Shown here piece after piece: positions 38,511-47,083 of a stretch of 64,000 nt of DNA. The translations under genes were made by a program, and so were the position numbers. Location: NCBI RefSeq assembly GCF_000622245.1, contig NZ_JHXW01000003.1, positions 225,251 through 289,250 of the forward strand. The letters are read 5' to 3'. The notes under the pieces are model-generated. The model had not been told where the DNA came from and searched no databases. It saw only the letters and a program-made list of their open reading frames with translations. This DNA comes from Fusobacterium perfoetens ATCC 29250. Its GTDB lineage: Bacteria > Fusobacteriota > Fusobacteriia > Fusobacteriales > Fusobacteriaceae. Positions within the stretch are counted from its first letter, which is position 1; each line of letters opens with the position of its first letter.

Positions 38511-39219
38511 AAAAGAGGAAGTTATTAAAAGAAAAGTTGTTATTTTATTAGTTGAAGGAAAAAGTGATAAAACAGCACTTAATTTAATAGAAAAATTTTA
38601 TACTAGTAAAAATATAAAAGTTTATACTACAGATGGAGATATTACCTCTAATTTTTTAGTAACTTATACTAATTGTGTAGAGAAATTAAGTGAAAAAATA
38701 GAAAGTATTAGAGATGATATGAAATTAAAAAGAGATGATATATATGAAGTTATTCATCTTATAGATACAGATGGGGCTTTTATTCCTGATAGTTGTATTG
38801 TAGTTGATAGAAATATTAAAGAATTTTATTATACTTTAGATTGTATTAAATCAAATAGTAAAAATAAAGTTATTAAAAGAAATAATGATAAGATAGGAAA
38901 AATTAGAGTCTTATTGAATACAAAAAAAGTAGATGAAGAAATAAAATATAGAATATTTTATATGTCATGTAATTTAGACCATGTTTTATTTAATGAAATG
39001 AATTTATCGAATGATAAAAAAGTAGAAAAAGCTTTTGAATTTAGAAGAACTTATCAAAATAATAAAGAGGGATTTATAAATTTTTTTAATTCAGAAGGAT
39101 GTAAAGCAAATGGAGATTACAATACTACTTGGAATTTTATTCAAAAAGATAAAAATTCCTTACATAGATATAATAATTTATATATCTTTTTAAATGAATT
39201 GGAAGAGGAGAATAGTTAA
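38497..39219 (+). CDS. TOPRIM-like protein (RloB/AbiL-ii/AriB-type putative effector)
   Basis: Not firmly assigned to a family. The 240-residue protein opens with KVVILLVEGKSDKTAL (E20) and continues with VIHLIDTDGAF (D90, D92). These are the glutamate and DxD acidic positions of a TOPRIM metal site. Proteins of this type, coupled to an ABC-type ATPase, act as nucleases in PARIS and probably in RloAB/AbiL. It overlaps the ATPase gene by 14 bp and is followed 17 bp later by the methyltransferase gene. Likely a tRNA or DNA nuclease released on infection; this is inference from fold and pairing. Confidence 0.65.
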   Translation: MPKNKKEEVIKRKVVILLVEGKSDKTALNLIEKFYTSKNIKVYTTDGDITSNFLVTYTNCVEKLSEKIESIRDDMKLKRDDIYEVIHLIDTDGAFIPDSCIVVDRNIKEFYYTLDCIKSNSKNKVIKRNNDKIGKIRVLLNTKKVDEEIKYRIFYMSCNLDHVLFNEMNLSNDKKVEKAFEFRRTYQNNKEGFINFFNSEGCKANGDYNTTWNFIQKDKNSLHRYNNLYIFLNELEEENS

Positions 39220-39236
39220 TAGGAGAATAAGGGAAT

Positions 39237-42200
39237 ATGGACTTAGAAAATAAAAAAAGAATTATCAACAATTTATTTGATAATAAATTTAATTTGGATA
39301 ATTTTAAAGAATTTACAGCAAATATATTAAATGTTAATGTAGCTAATAGTAGTGAATCTAAAAAAGTTTATGCAGTATTTTTATCATATATAACAAGTTA
39401 TCAAGTAATAGCTAATTACACAGATAGAGAAAAAAATAAAATACTTATAATGTGTGTAAAAGTGAAAGAAGATAAAGACCCAGTAAGAGCAAGAGTAAAG
39501 CAAAGAGAATTTATTGCAAAATTATTGAGAATTGATGAAAAAGATGGAGCTTTAGTTGTATTTTATAATGAAGAAAGTAAACATTGGAGAATATCTTTTA
39601 TAAAACTTAATTATGAGTTTACAATGAAAGGTGTAGAAGAAAAGATAACTCCAGCTAAAAGATTGTCTTATGTAGTAGGAGAGGGAGAGGCTTGTAAAAC
39701 AGCTAAAGACCAATTTTATACTTTAAATAGCATAGAAGAAAAAGTATCTTTAAATCAATTAGAGGAATTATTCGCTCTTGAAAAAGTAACAAATGAATTT
39801 TTCAAAGAATATAAAAATAAATATCTTGATATAAAAGAAACTTTAATTAATGATAAAAACTTTATGGACGAAGCAAAGAAACATGATACAGAAAAACCTG
39901 AAAGTTTTGCAGAGGGATTCGCTAAAAAGCTTATGGGACAAATTTCTTTTATATATTTCTTACAGAAAAAAGGTTGGTTAGGAATAAAAATAGTTCCTGA
40001 ATCTTTGGATTATAATGAATATAATAGAATATATAATAGGGCTTTGGATAAAGAAAGAGAAATCTTAGAAAAAGTTTATGAAAGAGTAGATAGAGATTTA
40101 TATTCTTTAAATAGTGAAAGTTTAAGAAAACTTGATAATAAAACAGAAAGTGAACTTTTAGCAGGACCATTTAAAAATACAGGATATTTTAAAGATTGGG
40201 GAGTTGGAGATAAAAAGTTTCTTAGAAATTTATTTGAAGAACATAAGAAAAAAGATACAGAAAATACAAAAACTTTCTTTGAGGATTATTTAGAGATTTT
40301 ATTCTATAATAATTTCAGTGAAGAAAGAGGAGAAATTCAATATTCAGCAGAATTTAATAGTCGTATTCCATTTTTAAATGGGGGATTATTTGACCCTTAT
40401 GGAGATTATAAATGGAGAGAAACAAAATTTAATTTAGATGATAAACTTTTTTCTAATGATGAAAAAACAGGTATTTTAGATATATTTGATATGTATAATT
40501 TTACAATTAATGAAAATGATTCATATGAAACAGAAGTAGCAGTAGACCCTGAAATGTTAGGTAAGGTTTTTGAAAATCTTCTTGATGTATCTGATAGAAA
40601 ATCAAAGGGAGCATTTTATACTCCAAGAGAAATAGTTCGTTATATGACTAATGAAAGTATAATGAATTATCTTTTAACTAATTTAGAGGGAAAAGAGATT
40701 ACAAAAGAAGATTTAGAATATTTATTTAATTTAGGAGAATTTACAAAGGAATATGACCAACAAATCTTTGAAAAGGATTATATAAAGGATAAAAAACCTT
40801 TAACCAGAGATATTTTTGGTATGCCTAGAAATATAATAACAAATTCAAAATTGATAGATGAATTATTAATAAAAGTTAAAATTGCTGACCCAGCTTGTGG
40901 TTCTGGAGCATTTCCATTAGGAATTTTAAATGAGATAGTAAGAGCAAGAAATATATTAACTTTCTATATTAATATGATAGAAGTATTAAAAGAAAAAGAT
41001 GAGAATAATTATTGGAAAAGAATAGATAAAAAACAAAGAAATAGAAAGTTATATAAGTTAAAATTAGAAACTATTCAAAATTGTTTACATGGAGTAGATA
41101 TAGAGCCAAGTGCTATTGATATTACAAAATTAAGACTTTGGCTTTCTATATTGGTAGATAGTGATAATGATAATGTGAAACCACTACCAAACTTAGATTT
41201 TAATTTTATGATAGGAAATTCATTAATAGATGAATTTGAGGGAATGAAACTTTTTGATGAATCATTATTAAATGATGAGATATTAGAAAAAGAATTAAAA
41301 AAGAAAAAAACTTATCAACAAATGTCATTAATCAGAGGAACAGAAGAAGAAAAAGCAGATATATTAGAAGAAATTTTCTCTAAACAAGCTGAATATTTTA
41401 ATGAAAAAAATTCTGAAAAGAAAAAAGAATTAAAAAATGAGATAGAAAATTTAGAAAATGATTTAATAAAAATTACTTTAGAAGCAAATGGAAGATTAGA
41501 TAAACTTCAAGAGATAGAAAAAGGAAGAAGAGAGAGAAGAAAACCATATTTCTTATGGAAACTTGAATTTGCAAAAGTATTTAAAGAAAATGGGGGATTT
41601 GATATAGTAATAGGTAATCCACCATATGTTGGAGAAGGAAAAAAGAAAGAAATATTTGTTCCTGTACAAAAAACAAGTTTTGGAGAAAAATATTATATAG
41701 GGAAAATGGATTTTTGGTATTTTTTTACTTCTTTAGGAATAGAAATTTTAAAAGAAAATGGAATACTAAGTTATATAGCTCCAAATAATTGGACTACCAC
41801 AGCAGGTGGAAAGAAAATGAGAAATCATATAATGAAAGAAATGATAATAAAGGAATTTATTGATTTTGGAGATTATATGGTCTTTGAAAATGCTATGCAA
41901 CAAACAATGATATTCTTACTACAAAAAAATAAAAATTTAGAAAATTCTATAAAAGTTGCAAAAGTTTTAGATAAAACAAAATTTAAATATGTAGAATTTT
42001 TTAATAGAATAGAGCAAGATAAAAGTTATTCATATTATATTTCTAGTTTGAATAGAAAAGAATATAAAGAAAATGATAATATTGTATTTTTAAATTTAAG
42101 TTTAAAAAATATGCTAGATAAAATAAAAGTTAAAACGATAACTTTAAAAAAAGATGAAATTGCACAAGGAATTGTATCTCCACAAGATTTTTTAAATAAA

Positions 42201-42920
42201 GAAAATGCAATAAAATTAAATAGAAAAATTGGTGAGGGAATTTTTGTTTTAAATAGTGATGAAATTAGACAAAAAAACTTTTCGGAAAATGAAATAAAAG
42301 ATTTGATAAAACCTTATTATACTACTGATGAATTAAAAAAATATGCTTTAATAAATAAAAATAAATATTGGATAATCTATACTAAATCTTCAATAAAAGA
42401 AAATATCGAAAATTATCCTAAAATAAAGAAACATTTAGATATTTATTCAGAGATAATAACTTCTGATAATAAACCCTATGGCTTACATAGGGCAAGAGAA
42501 GAAAAGTTTTTTCAAAGAGAAAAAATAATTTCTTTAAGAAAATGTGTGAAAGAGCCAACTTTTACATATTGTGAAGAAGATTGTTATATTCCTCAAACTT
42601 TTTTTTCTATTAAAACTGATAGACTTAATATGAAATATTTAACAGGTCTGTTAAATTCTAAATTAATTGCTTTCTGGTTAAGACATATGGGAAAAATGCA
42701 AGGAAGCAATTATCAAATAGATAAAGAACCTTTAATGAATATTCCTATAAAAATAGCTAATATTGATATTGAAGAAAAAATAATAAATTTAGTTGATAGA
42801 ATTATGGAATTAAAAAAATCAGATAAAGATACACAAGAACTTGAAAATCAAATTGATGAAATGATTTATGATTTATATGAATTAACAGAAGAGGAAAAAG
42901 AATTAATAAGAAATTTTTAA
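39237..42920 (+). CDS. Eco57I-like adenine-N6 DNA methyltransferase (type IIG-like / PglX-like)
   Basis: Large DNA methyltransferase of the gamma class. SAM motif I is ADPACGSGAFPLG (D551-G557) and the catalytic motif IV is NPPY (794-797). Conserved upstream elements are LGKVFENLL and KGAFYTPREIVRYM. The C-terminal third (about 900-1227) is likely the target-recognition region, ending in a short coiled coil. Residues 1-170 resemble the N-terminal domain common in this family; I do not see a convincing nuclease motif there, so cleavage must come from elsewhere. The PLD-helicase upstream is the obvious partner. Length is 1,227 residues. Confidence 0.88.
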   Translation: MDLENKKRIINNLFDNKFNLDNFKEFTANILNVNVANSSESKKVYAVFLSYITSYQVIANYTDREKNKILIMCVKVKEDKDPVRARVKQREFIAKLLRIDEKDGALVVFYNEESKHWRISFIKLNYEFTMKGVEEKITPAKRLSYVVGEGEACKTAKDQFYTLNSIEEKVSLNQLEELFALEKVTNEFFKEYKNKYLDIKETLINDKNFMDEAKKHDTEKPESFAEGFAKKLMGQISFIYFLQKKGWLGIKIVPESLDYNEYNRIYNRALDKEREILEKVYERVDRDLYSLNSESLRKLDNKTESELLAGPFKNTGYFKDWGVGDKKFLRNLFEEHKKKDTENTKTFFEDYLEILFYNNFSEERGEIQYSAEFNSRIPFLNGGLFDPYGDYKWRETKFNLDDKLFSNDEKTGILDIFDMYNFTINENDSYETEVAVDPEMLGKVFENLLDVSDRKSKGAFYTPREIVRYMTNESIMNYLLTNLEGKEITKEDLEYLFNLGEFTKEYDQQIFEKDYIKDKKPLTRDIFGMPRNIITNSKLIDELLIKVKIADPACGSGAFPLGILNEIVRARNILTFYINMIEVLKEKDENNYWKRIDKKQRNRKLYKLKLETIQNCLHGVDIEPSAIDITKLRLWLSILVDSDNDNVKPLPNLDFNFMIGNSLIDEFEGMKLFDESLLNDEILEKELKKKKTYQQMSLIRGTEEEKADILEEIFSKQAEYFNEKNSEKKKELKNEIENLENDLIKITLEANGRLDKLQEIEKGRRERRKPYFLWKLEFAKVFKENGGFDIVIGNPPYVGEGKKKEIFVPVQKTSFGEKYYIGKMDFWYFFTSLGIEILKENGILSYIAPNNWTTTAGGKKMRNHIMKEMIIKEFIDFGDYMVFENAMQQTMIFLLQKNKNLENSIKVAKVLDKTKFKYVEFFNRIEQDKSYSYYISSLNRKEYKENDNIVFLNLSLKNMLDKIKVKTITLKKDEIAQGIVSPQDFLNKENAIKLNRKIGEGIFVLNSDEIRQKNFSENEIKDLIKPYYTTDELKKYALINKNKYWIIYTKSSIKENIENYPKIKKHLDIYSEIITSDNKPYGLHRAREEKFFQREKIISLRKCVKEPTFTYCEEDCYIPQTFFSIKTDRLNMKYLTGLLNSKLIAFWLRHMGKMQGSNYQIDKEPLMNIPIKIANIDIEEKIINLVDRIMELKKSDKDTQELENQIDEMIYDLYELTEEEKELIRNF

Positions 42921-42940
42921 TATAATAAGAGGAAAATAAA

Positions 42941-43315
42941 ATGAATAAAAAGGAATTTAAATTAGAAGTAGAAGAACTTTTAAAACAAGAAGTGGATAAT
43001 TTAACATTTGAAGAAAAAATAGAATATATTAAAAAGATACTTTTAGATTATGAAATAGAAATTAGTTCTGAAAGAGTTTTAGAAAATAAAGGAAAAAAAT
43101 GGGAAGACTATGAATTAGAAATAATTTTAAATTCAGCTCCTTCAAAAGAGAATATTTTAAAATATGCAAAGCTATTTAAAAGAGGTTATGGAAGTATTGA
43201 ACAAATATATAGGTGGGCATATACACCTTTTAAAAATATGACAGATGAAAGAAAAAATGATAGTTTTATACTTCAAATAAAAAGAATAGCTAAAAAAATA
43301 GGTTTGAGAGGATAA
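42941..43315 (+). CDS. Small Myb/SANT-like protein of the island
   Basis: Unnamed 124-residue protein. The C-terminal half has KKWEDYELEIILNSAPSKEN followed by AKLFKRGYGSIEQIYRWA. This resembles the trihelical Myb/SANT-like DNA-binding domain (tryptophan-anchored helices ending in a recognition helix). The N-terminal half is a lysine/glutamate-rich helix. It lies 20 bp after the methyltransferase and 28 bp before tcmP, inside the same operon. It may be a DNA-binding accessory or regulator of the island. No catalytic residues are apparent. Confidence 0.6.
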   Translation: MNKKEFKLEVEELLKQEVDNLTFEEKIEYIKKILLDYEIEISSERVLENKGKKWEDYELEIILNSAPSKENILKYAKLFKRGYGSIEQIYRWAYTPFKNMTDERKNDSFILQIKRIAKKIGLRG

Positions 43316-43343
43316 ATAAAAAAATTCTAAAATAGGGGGTATT

Positions 43344-44456
43344 ATGTCGAAGTTAGAATTAGATGAATATAAAGAACAAACAGAACACAAGCATGAGTAT
43401 TTAAAAGAATATTTACCAGTTTGGTTTTATATTTTAATAAATCGTAAAATATCAAATAATATTAAATATAATAATATTATTTATGTTGATAGTTTTTCTA
43501 ATGCAGGAGAATATAAAAATGGAGAAGAAGGTTCGCCTATAATAGCTTTAAAGATTTTTAATGATATTTTATTAAAAAATAAAGATAAAAAAGTTCGTGT
43601 AAAATGTTATTTTAATGATTATAATGAAGAAAGAATAATACATTTAAAAGAATTAATAGAAAAAATGTCTTTAGATAATAGAATAAAAGTAGAATATGAT
43701 GAAATAACAGCTAATGAACATATAAAAAAAGTAATGAAAATAATAAAACGATATTCTAATAAAAAAGTGTTATTTTTTATTGACCCTTATAAAATAGCTG
43801 ATGATATAGTTTCAATGAGCAATATGAAGCAAATTTTAGAAGATGATGATACTGAAATAATATTTAATCATATGGTTTCAGATGTTGTAAGAAATATAAA
43901 AGAATATCCAGAGAAGTATAAAAATTTTTATAGATTAGATAAAAATTTGCAAAAAAGTGGTAAAGAATTTAATGAGATTTTCATTAATAATTTGAAGAAA
44001 GAGGTAGATAAGGAAATCTATACAGCATCTTATGAGTTTTTAAATACTAAAAATGTTACAATATATTTTCTTGTATTTATAACACATCATCCTAGAGGAT
44101 ATGAAAAAATAAAAGAGGCTATTTGGAGAGTATCAGATGGAGATTTACAACATAAAAATAAAGGAGAGAAAAACAATTTAAACTTATCATTATTTTCTGA
44201 TGAAGCAAATAAAAAATTAAAAAAAGAAAAAAGAGAAATAAATATAAAAAATAAAGTAGAAGATTTGAAAGAAATTTTAATTAATGAATTTAAAGGGAAA
44301 AAAGTAACTTATCAAGATATTTGTAAATTTGTAGTAGAAAAAACTATTTTTATTGAATCTCATATTCAAAGAAAAACTTTAACACCATTACAAGAAGAAG
44401 GAAAAATAATAAGAGAAGGAACTAATAAAGTGAATTCTACTTATATATTTAAATAA
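43344..44456 (+). CDS. tcmP: Three-Cys-motif partner protein TcmP
   Basis: Member of the TcmP family, defined by linkage to Gp37/Gp68 three-Cys-motif proteins. Function is unknown; the fold appears methyltransferase-like. Recognisable segments are KHEYLKEYLPVWFYIL, IIYVDSFSNAGEYKNGEEGSPIIAL (a Rossmann-like loop) and VLFFIDPYKI, equivalent to the family FIDPxG motif. The C-terminal about 70 residues look like a winged helix (KVTYQDICKFVVEKTIFIESHIQRKTLTPLQEEGKI). Length is 370 residues. Its partner follows 15 bp later, the classic arrangement, often near defence genes. Confidence 0.8.
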   Translation: MSKLELDEYKEQTEHKHEYLKEYLPVWFYILINRKISNNIKYNNIIYVDSFSNAGEYKNGEEGSPIIALKIFNDILLKNKDKKVRVKCYFNDYNEERIIHLKELIEKMSLDNRIKVEYDEITANEHIKKVMKIIKRYSNKKVLFFIDPYKIADDIVSMSNMKQILEDDDTEIIFNHMVSDVVRNIKEYPEKYKNFYRLDKNLQKSGKEFNEIFINNLKKEVDKEIYTASYEFLNTKNVTIYFLVFITHHPRGYEKIKEAIWRVSDGDLQHKNKGEKNNLNLSLFSDEANKKLKKEKREINIKNKVEDLKEILINEFKGKKVTYQDICKFVVEKTIFIESHIQRKTLTPLQEEGKIIREGTNKVNSTYIFK

Positions 44457-44471
44457 TATTAAGGAGTAAAA

Positions 44472-45179
44472 ATGAGTAAAAGTAGAATTGAATGGACAGA
44501 GGAAACTTGGAATCCTATAACAGGATGTACTCCTATAAGTGAAGGATGTAAAAATTGTTATGCTAAAAAAATGGCAAAACGTTTAAAAGCAATGGGAAAT
44601 AAAAGATATATAAATGGTTTTGTACCTACATTTCATGAAGAAATTTTAGAATTGCCATTAAAATGGAAAAAATCAAGAATGGTTTTTGTAAATTCTATGT
44701 CTGATATTTTTCATGAAAATATAAAAGATGAAGAAATTGAAAAAATTTTTAAGATAATGAATTTAGCAAAAGAACATACTTTTCAAGTTTTAACAAAGCG
44801 TTCTAAAAGAATGGTAGAACTTTCTAAAAAATTAAATTTTACTGATAATATTTGGATGGGAGTAACAGTAGAAAATAAGGATTCACTATATAGAATAAAT
44901 GATTTATTAAAAATAAAATGTAAAATAAAATTTCTTTCTTGTGAACCTTTATTAGAAGATTTAGAAGATGTAAAATTAAAAGGAATAGATTGGGTAATAG
45001 TAGGTGGAGAATCAGGAACAAAAGCAAGAGAAATAAAAAAAGAATGGGTAGAAAACTTATTAAAGAAATGTAGAGAAGAAAATATAAGTTTTTTCTTTAA
45101 ACAATGGGGTGGATTTAATAAGAAAAAAAATGGAAATTTATTAAATGGAAAACAATATTTAGAATATCCTAAAAAATAG
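44472..45179 (+). CDS. Phage Gp37/Gp68-family three-Cys-motif protein (DUF5131)
   Basis: Radical-SAM-like protein of the PF07505 family and cognate partner of TcmP. The defining N-terminal motif IEWTEETWNPITGCTPISEGCKNCYAKKMAKRLK carries the three cysteines (CxxxxxxCxxC-like spacing), likely an iron-sulfur site. Other family segments are RMVFVNSMSDIFHENIKDE, FQVLTKRSKRM, WMGVTVEN and WVIVGGESGTKARE, with FFFKQWGG near the end. Length is 235 residues. The reaction is not established; the family is common in phages and defence islands, so modification of a nucleobase is plausible but unproven. Confidence 0.88.
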   Translation: MSKSRIEWTEETWNPITGCTPISEGCKNCYAKKMAKRLKAMGNKRYINGFVPTFHEEILELPLKWKKSRMVFVNSMSDIFHENIKDEEIEKIFKIMNLAKEHTFQVLTKRSKRMVELSKKLNFTDNIWMGVTVENKDSLYRINDLLKIKCKIKFLSCEPLLEDLEDVKLKGIDWVIVGGESGTKAREIKKEWVENLLKKCREENISFFFKQWGGFNKKKNGNLLNGKQYLEYPKK

Positions 45180-45186
45180 AAAAGAA

Positions 45187-45223
45187 GGGGGAAATAACTA
45201 ATAAAGTTAGTTATAAAAATATT
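45187..45223 (+). promoter_or_regulatory. Leader hairpin between a strong Shine-Dalgarno and the GHKL-ATPase ATG
   Basis: AGGGGGA lies about 33 bp ahead of the ATG. Between them is a perfect 8-bp stem ATAACTAA (45194-45201) / TTAGTTAT (45207-45214) with a 5-nt loop. Folding would bring the ribosome-binding site to about 11 nt from the ATG. It could also be an operator. Confidence 0.5.
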
Positions 45224-47083
45224 ATGGAAATAGGTTGGAATTTTCCTAGTAATAATTATGGAAAAATAACAGGAATAAGTGAAGCAGGAATAGAAACATT
45301 TAAAGGAAATTTATATGGTTCTTTAGCAAGAGAGATATGTCAGAACTCATTAGATGCAAGATTAGATTTAACAAAACCAGTTTTAGTAGAATTTAAGCTA
45401 GATGAAATAGATATAAAGAAAGAGCCAAGAATATATGAATTAGAAGAAATTTTTGAAAAATGTAAAAAATATTGGATAGATAATAAAAAAACAATGACTT
45501 TTTTAAGTAAAATAGATAAAATTTTTTTAAGTTCAAAAATAAGAGTATTAAGAATAAGTGATTATAATACAACAGGATTAACAGGAGCAAATTTAGAAAG
45601 AAATTCTTGTTGGCAAAATTTAGTAAAAGCTTCAGGAGTTTCAGATAAAGGTGGAAATTCAGGTGGAAGTTTTGGAATAGGAAAATCAGCTCCTTTTGCT
45701 TGCTCTGATTTGAGAACAATATTTTATAGTACAATAGATAAAGATGGAATAGAGGCTTCTCAAGGTGTTGCAAATTTAGTTTCTTTTGAAGAAAGTGGAT
45801 ATGTAACTCAAGGAACAGGTTATTATGGGAATAAAAGAACTAATTCTCCTATTTTTGAAAAAACTTCTTTTAGTAACTTTGAAAGAAAAGAGATAGGAAC
45901 AGATATTTTTGTTTTAGGTTTTTTAAATGATGAAAATTGGATAGATGAAATAATAAAAGCTACTTTAGAGGGATATTTAATAAGTATTATAAATGAAAAT
46001 TTAGTTGTAAAGGTAGAAAATATAGAAATAAAAAAAGAAACTTTAGGATTTCTTATGGAAAAATATAAAGAAGAAATACCAGTAACATATAATTATTATG
46101 AAGTTTTATTAGAAGATAAAGAACCTGTAGAATATAATTTTATGGGATTAGGAAAGTTAAAATTATATCTTCAAATTAAGAAAAATTATAAAAGGTCTAT
46201 TTTAATGGCTAGAAGTAATGGAATGAAAATATTTGATAAAAAAAGAATTTCTTCAAGTATTCAGTTTTCAGGAGTGTGTATTTTAGAAGATGAAGAAATA
46301 AATTCTTATTTTAGGGAAATGGAAACTCCTCAACATAATGATTGGGAACCAGATAGACATCAAAAACCAAAAGAAGCAAAACAAATGAAAAAAGAATTAT
46401 TTTCATATTTAAAGAATGCTGTATTTGAAAAAGGAAGAGAAACAATAACAGATGAAATGGACGCTGTTGGAATAGGGGAATATATTCCTGATATAAAAGA
46501 TTCTTGTTTAGAAACTCAAGATAATAAGAAAGAAACTATTTCAAATGAAATACATGATATTTCTTTAGAAAAAATTCAATTAATAAATAGTAAAATGAAT
46601 AATGTAAGAAAAGAAAATAACTTTTATGATGAAATAGAAGGAGAGGGTTATATGACAGATGAAGATATATTAAACTCTCATTTTTCTAAAAATAAATCAA
46701 AGAAAACAAGTGAAAAAAGTAATTATTTTAATGGAACAGGTAACGAAGGAGAAGGAAATAATAAAATAAATAAAACTGTACAAGTAACACCAACTAAATT
46801 AAGATTACTAGTATCAGATGATATAAAAAAAATATATAGATTAAATTTTTTAATAGAAGAAATAATAGAAAATTCTATAGTTGAATTATTTATAGCAGGA
46901 GAACAAGGAAATGGTTTTTTAACTATAAAAGAAGCATATTATAATAATAAAATAGCAACGTTTAGAGATAATAAAATTTTCTTAGGAAAATTAGAAAAGG
47001 GAATAAATTATTCAATATTTTTTATTTTGAATGATGAAGATACCTATTCTATGGAGGTAAAAATAAATGGAAATAAGATATAA
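45224..47083 (+). CDS. GHKL (Hsp90/MutL-fold) ATPase of the island
   Basis: Predicted ATPase of the gyrase-Hsp90-kinase-MutL superfamily, seen in several anti-phage systems as sensor or clamp. N-box: AREICQNSLDA (E37, N41). Second motif: ISDYNTTGL (D113, G118), with the usual DxGxG replaced by DxNTTG. Third motif: GGSFGIGKSAPFA (from G147), a glycine lid close to that of MutL/MORC. Residues about 210-380 form a transducer-like region with NDWEPDRHQ. Then comes a low-complexity linker (about 430-530) and a beta-rich C-terminus. Length is 619 residues. It overlaps the next gene by 17 bp. No upstream in-frame ATG/GTG/TTG fits the ribosome-binding site. Confidence 0.8.
   Translation: MEIGWNFPSNNYGKITGISEAGIETFKGNLYGSLAREICQNSLDARLDLTKPVLVEFKLDEIDIKKEPRIYELEEIFEKCKKYWIDNKKTMTFLSKIDKIFLSSKIRVLRISDYNTTGLTGANLERNSCWQNLVKASGVSDKGGNSGGSFGIGKSAPFACSDLRTIFYSTIDKDGIEASQGVANLVSFEESGYVTQGTGYYGNKRTNSPIFEKTSFSNFERKEIGTDIFVLGFLNDENWIDEIIKATLEGYLISIINENLVVKVENIEIKKETLGFLMEKYKEEIPVTYNYYEVLLEDKEPVEYNFMGLGKLKLYLQIKKNYKRSILMARSNGMKIFDKKRISSSIQFSGVCILEDEEINSYFREMETPQHNDWEPDRHQKPKEAKQMKKELFSYLKNAVFEKGRETITDEMDAVGIGEYIPDIKDSCLETQDNKKETISNEIHDISLEKIQLINSKMNNVRKENNFYDEIEGEGYMTDEDILNSHFSKNKSKKTSEKSNYFNGTGNEGEGNNKINKTVQVTPTKLRLLVSDDIKKIYRLNFLIEEIIENSIVELFIAGEQGNGFLTIKEAYYNNKIATFRDNKIFLGKLEKGINYSIFFILNDEDTYSMEVKINGNKI

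Noticed and set aside
37170..39219. Calling the ATPase-TOPRIM pair PARIS (AriA/AriB) outright
   Set aside because: Only the general motifs can be seen; RloAB and AbiL pairs look the same at this level, and profile searches are needed to decide.
39237..39750. N-terminal nuclease domain in the methyltransferase
   Set aside because: ILIMCVKVKED superficially resembles a D-ExK core, but the required acidic residues are not in place.
33874..42920. Naming the helicase-methyltransferase part DISARM or BREX
   Set aside because: DrmA, DrmB, BrxC, BrxL and PglZ are all absent. Only the individual helicase, PLD and methyltransferase classes overlap with those systems.
45393..45773. Long minus-strand open frame opposite the GHKL ATPase
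   Set aside because: Leucine/phenylalanine-rich translation typical of the complement of lysine/glutamate-rich genes; no ribosome-binding site and a well-supported gene on the other strand.
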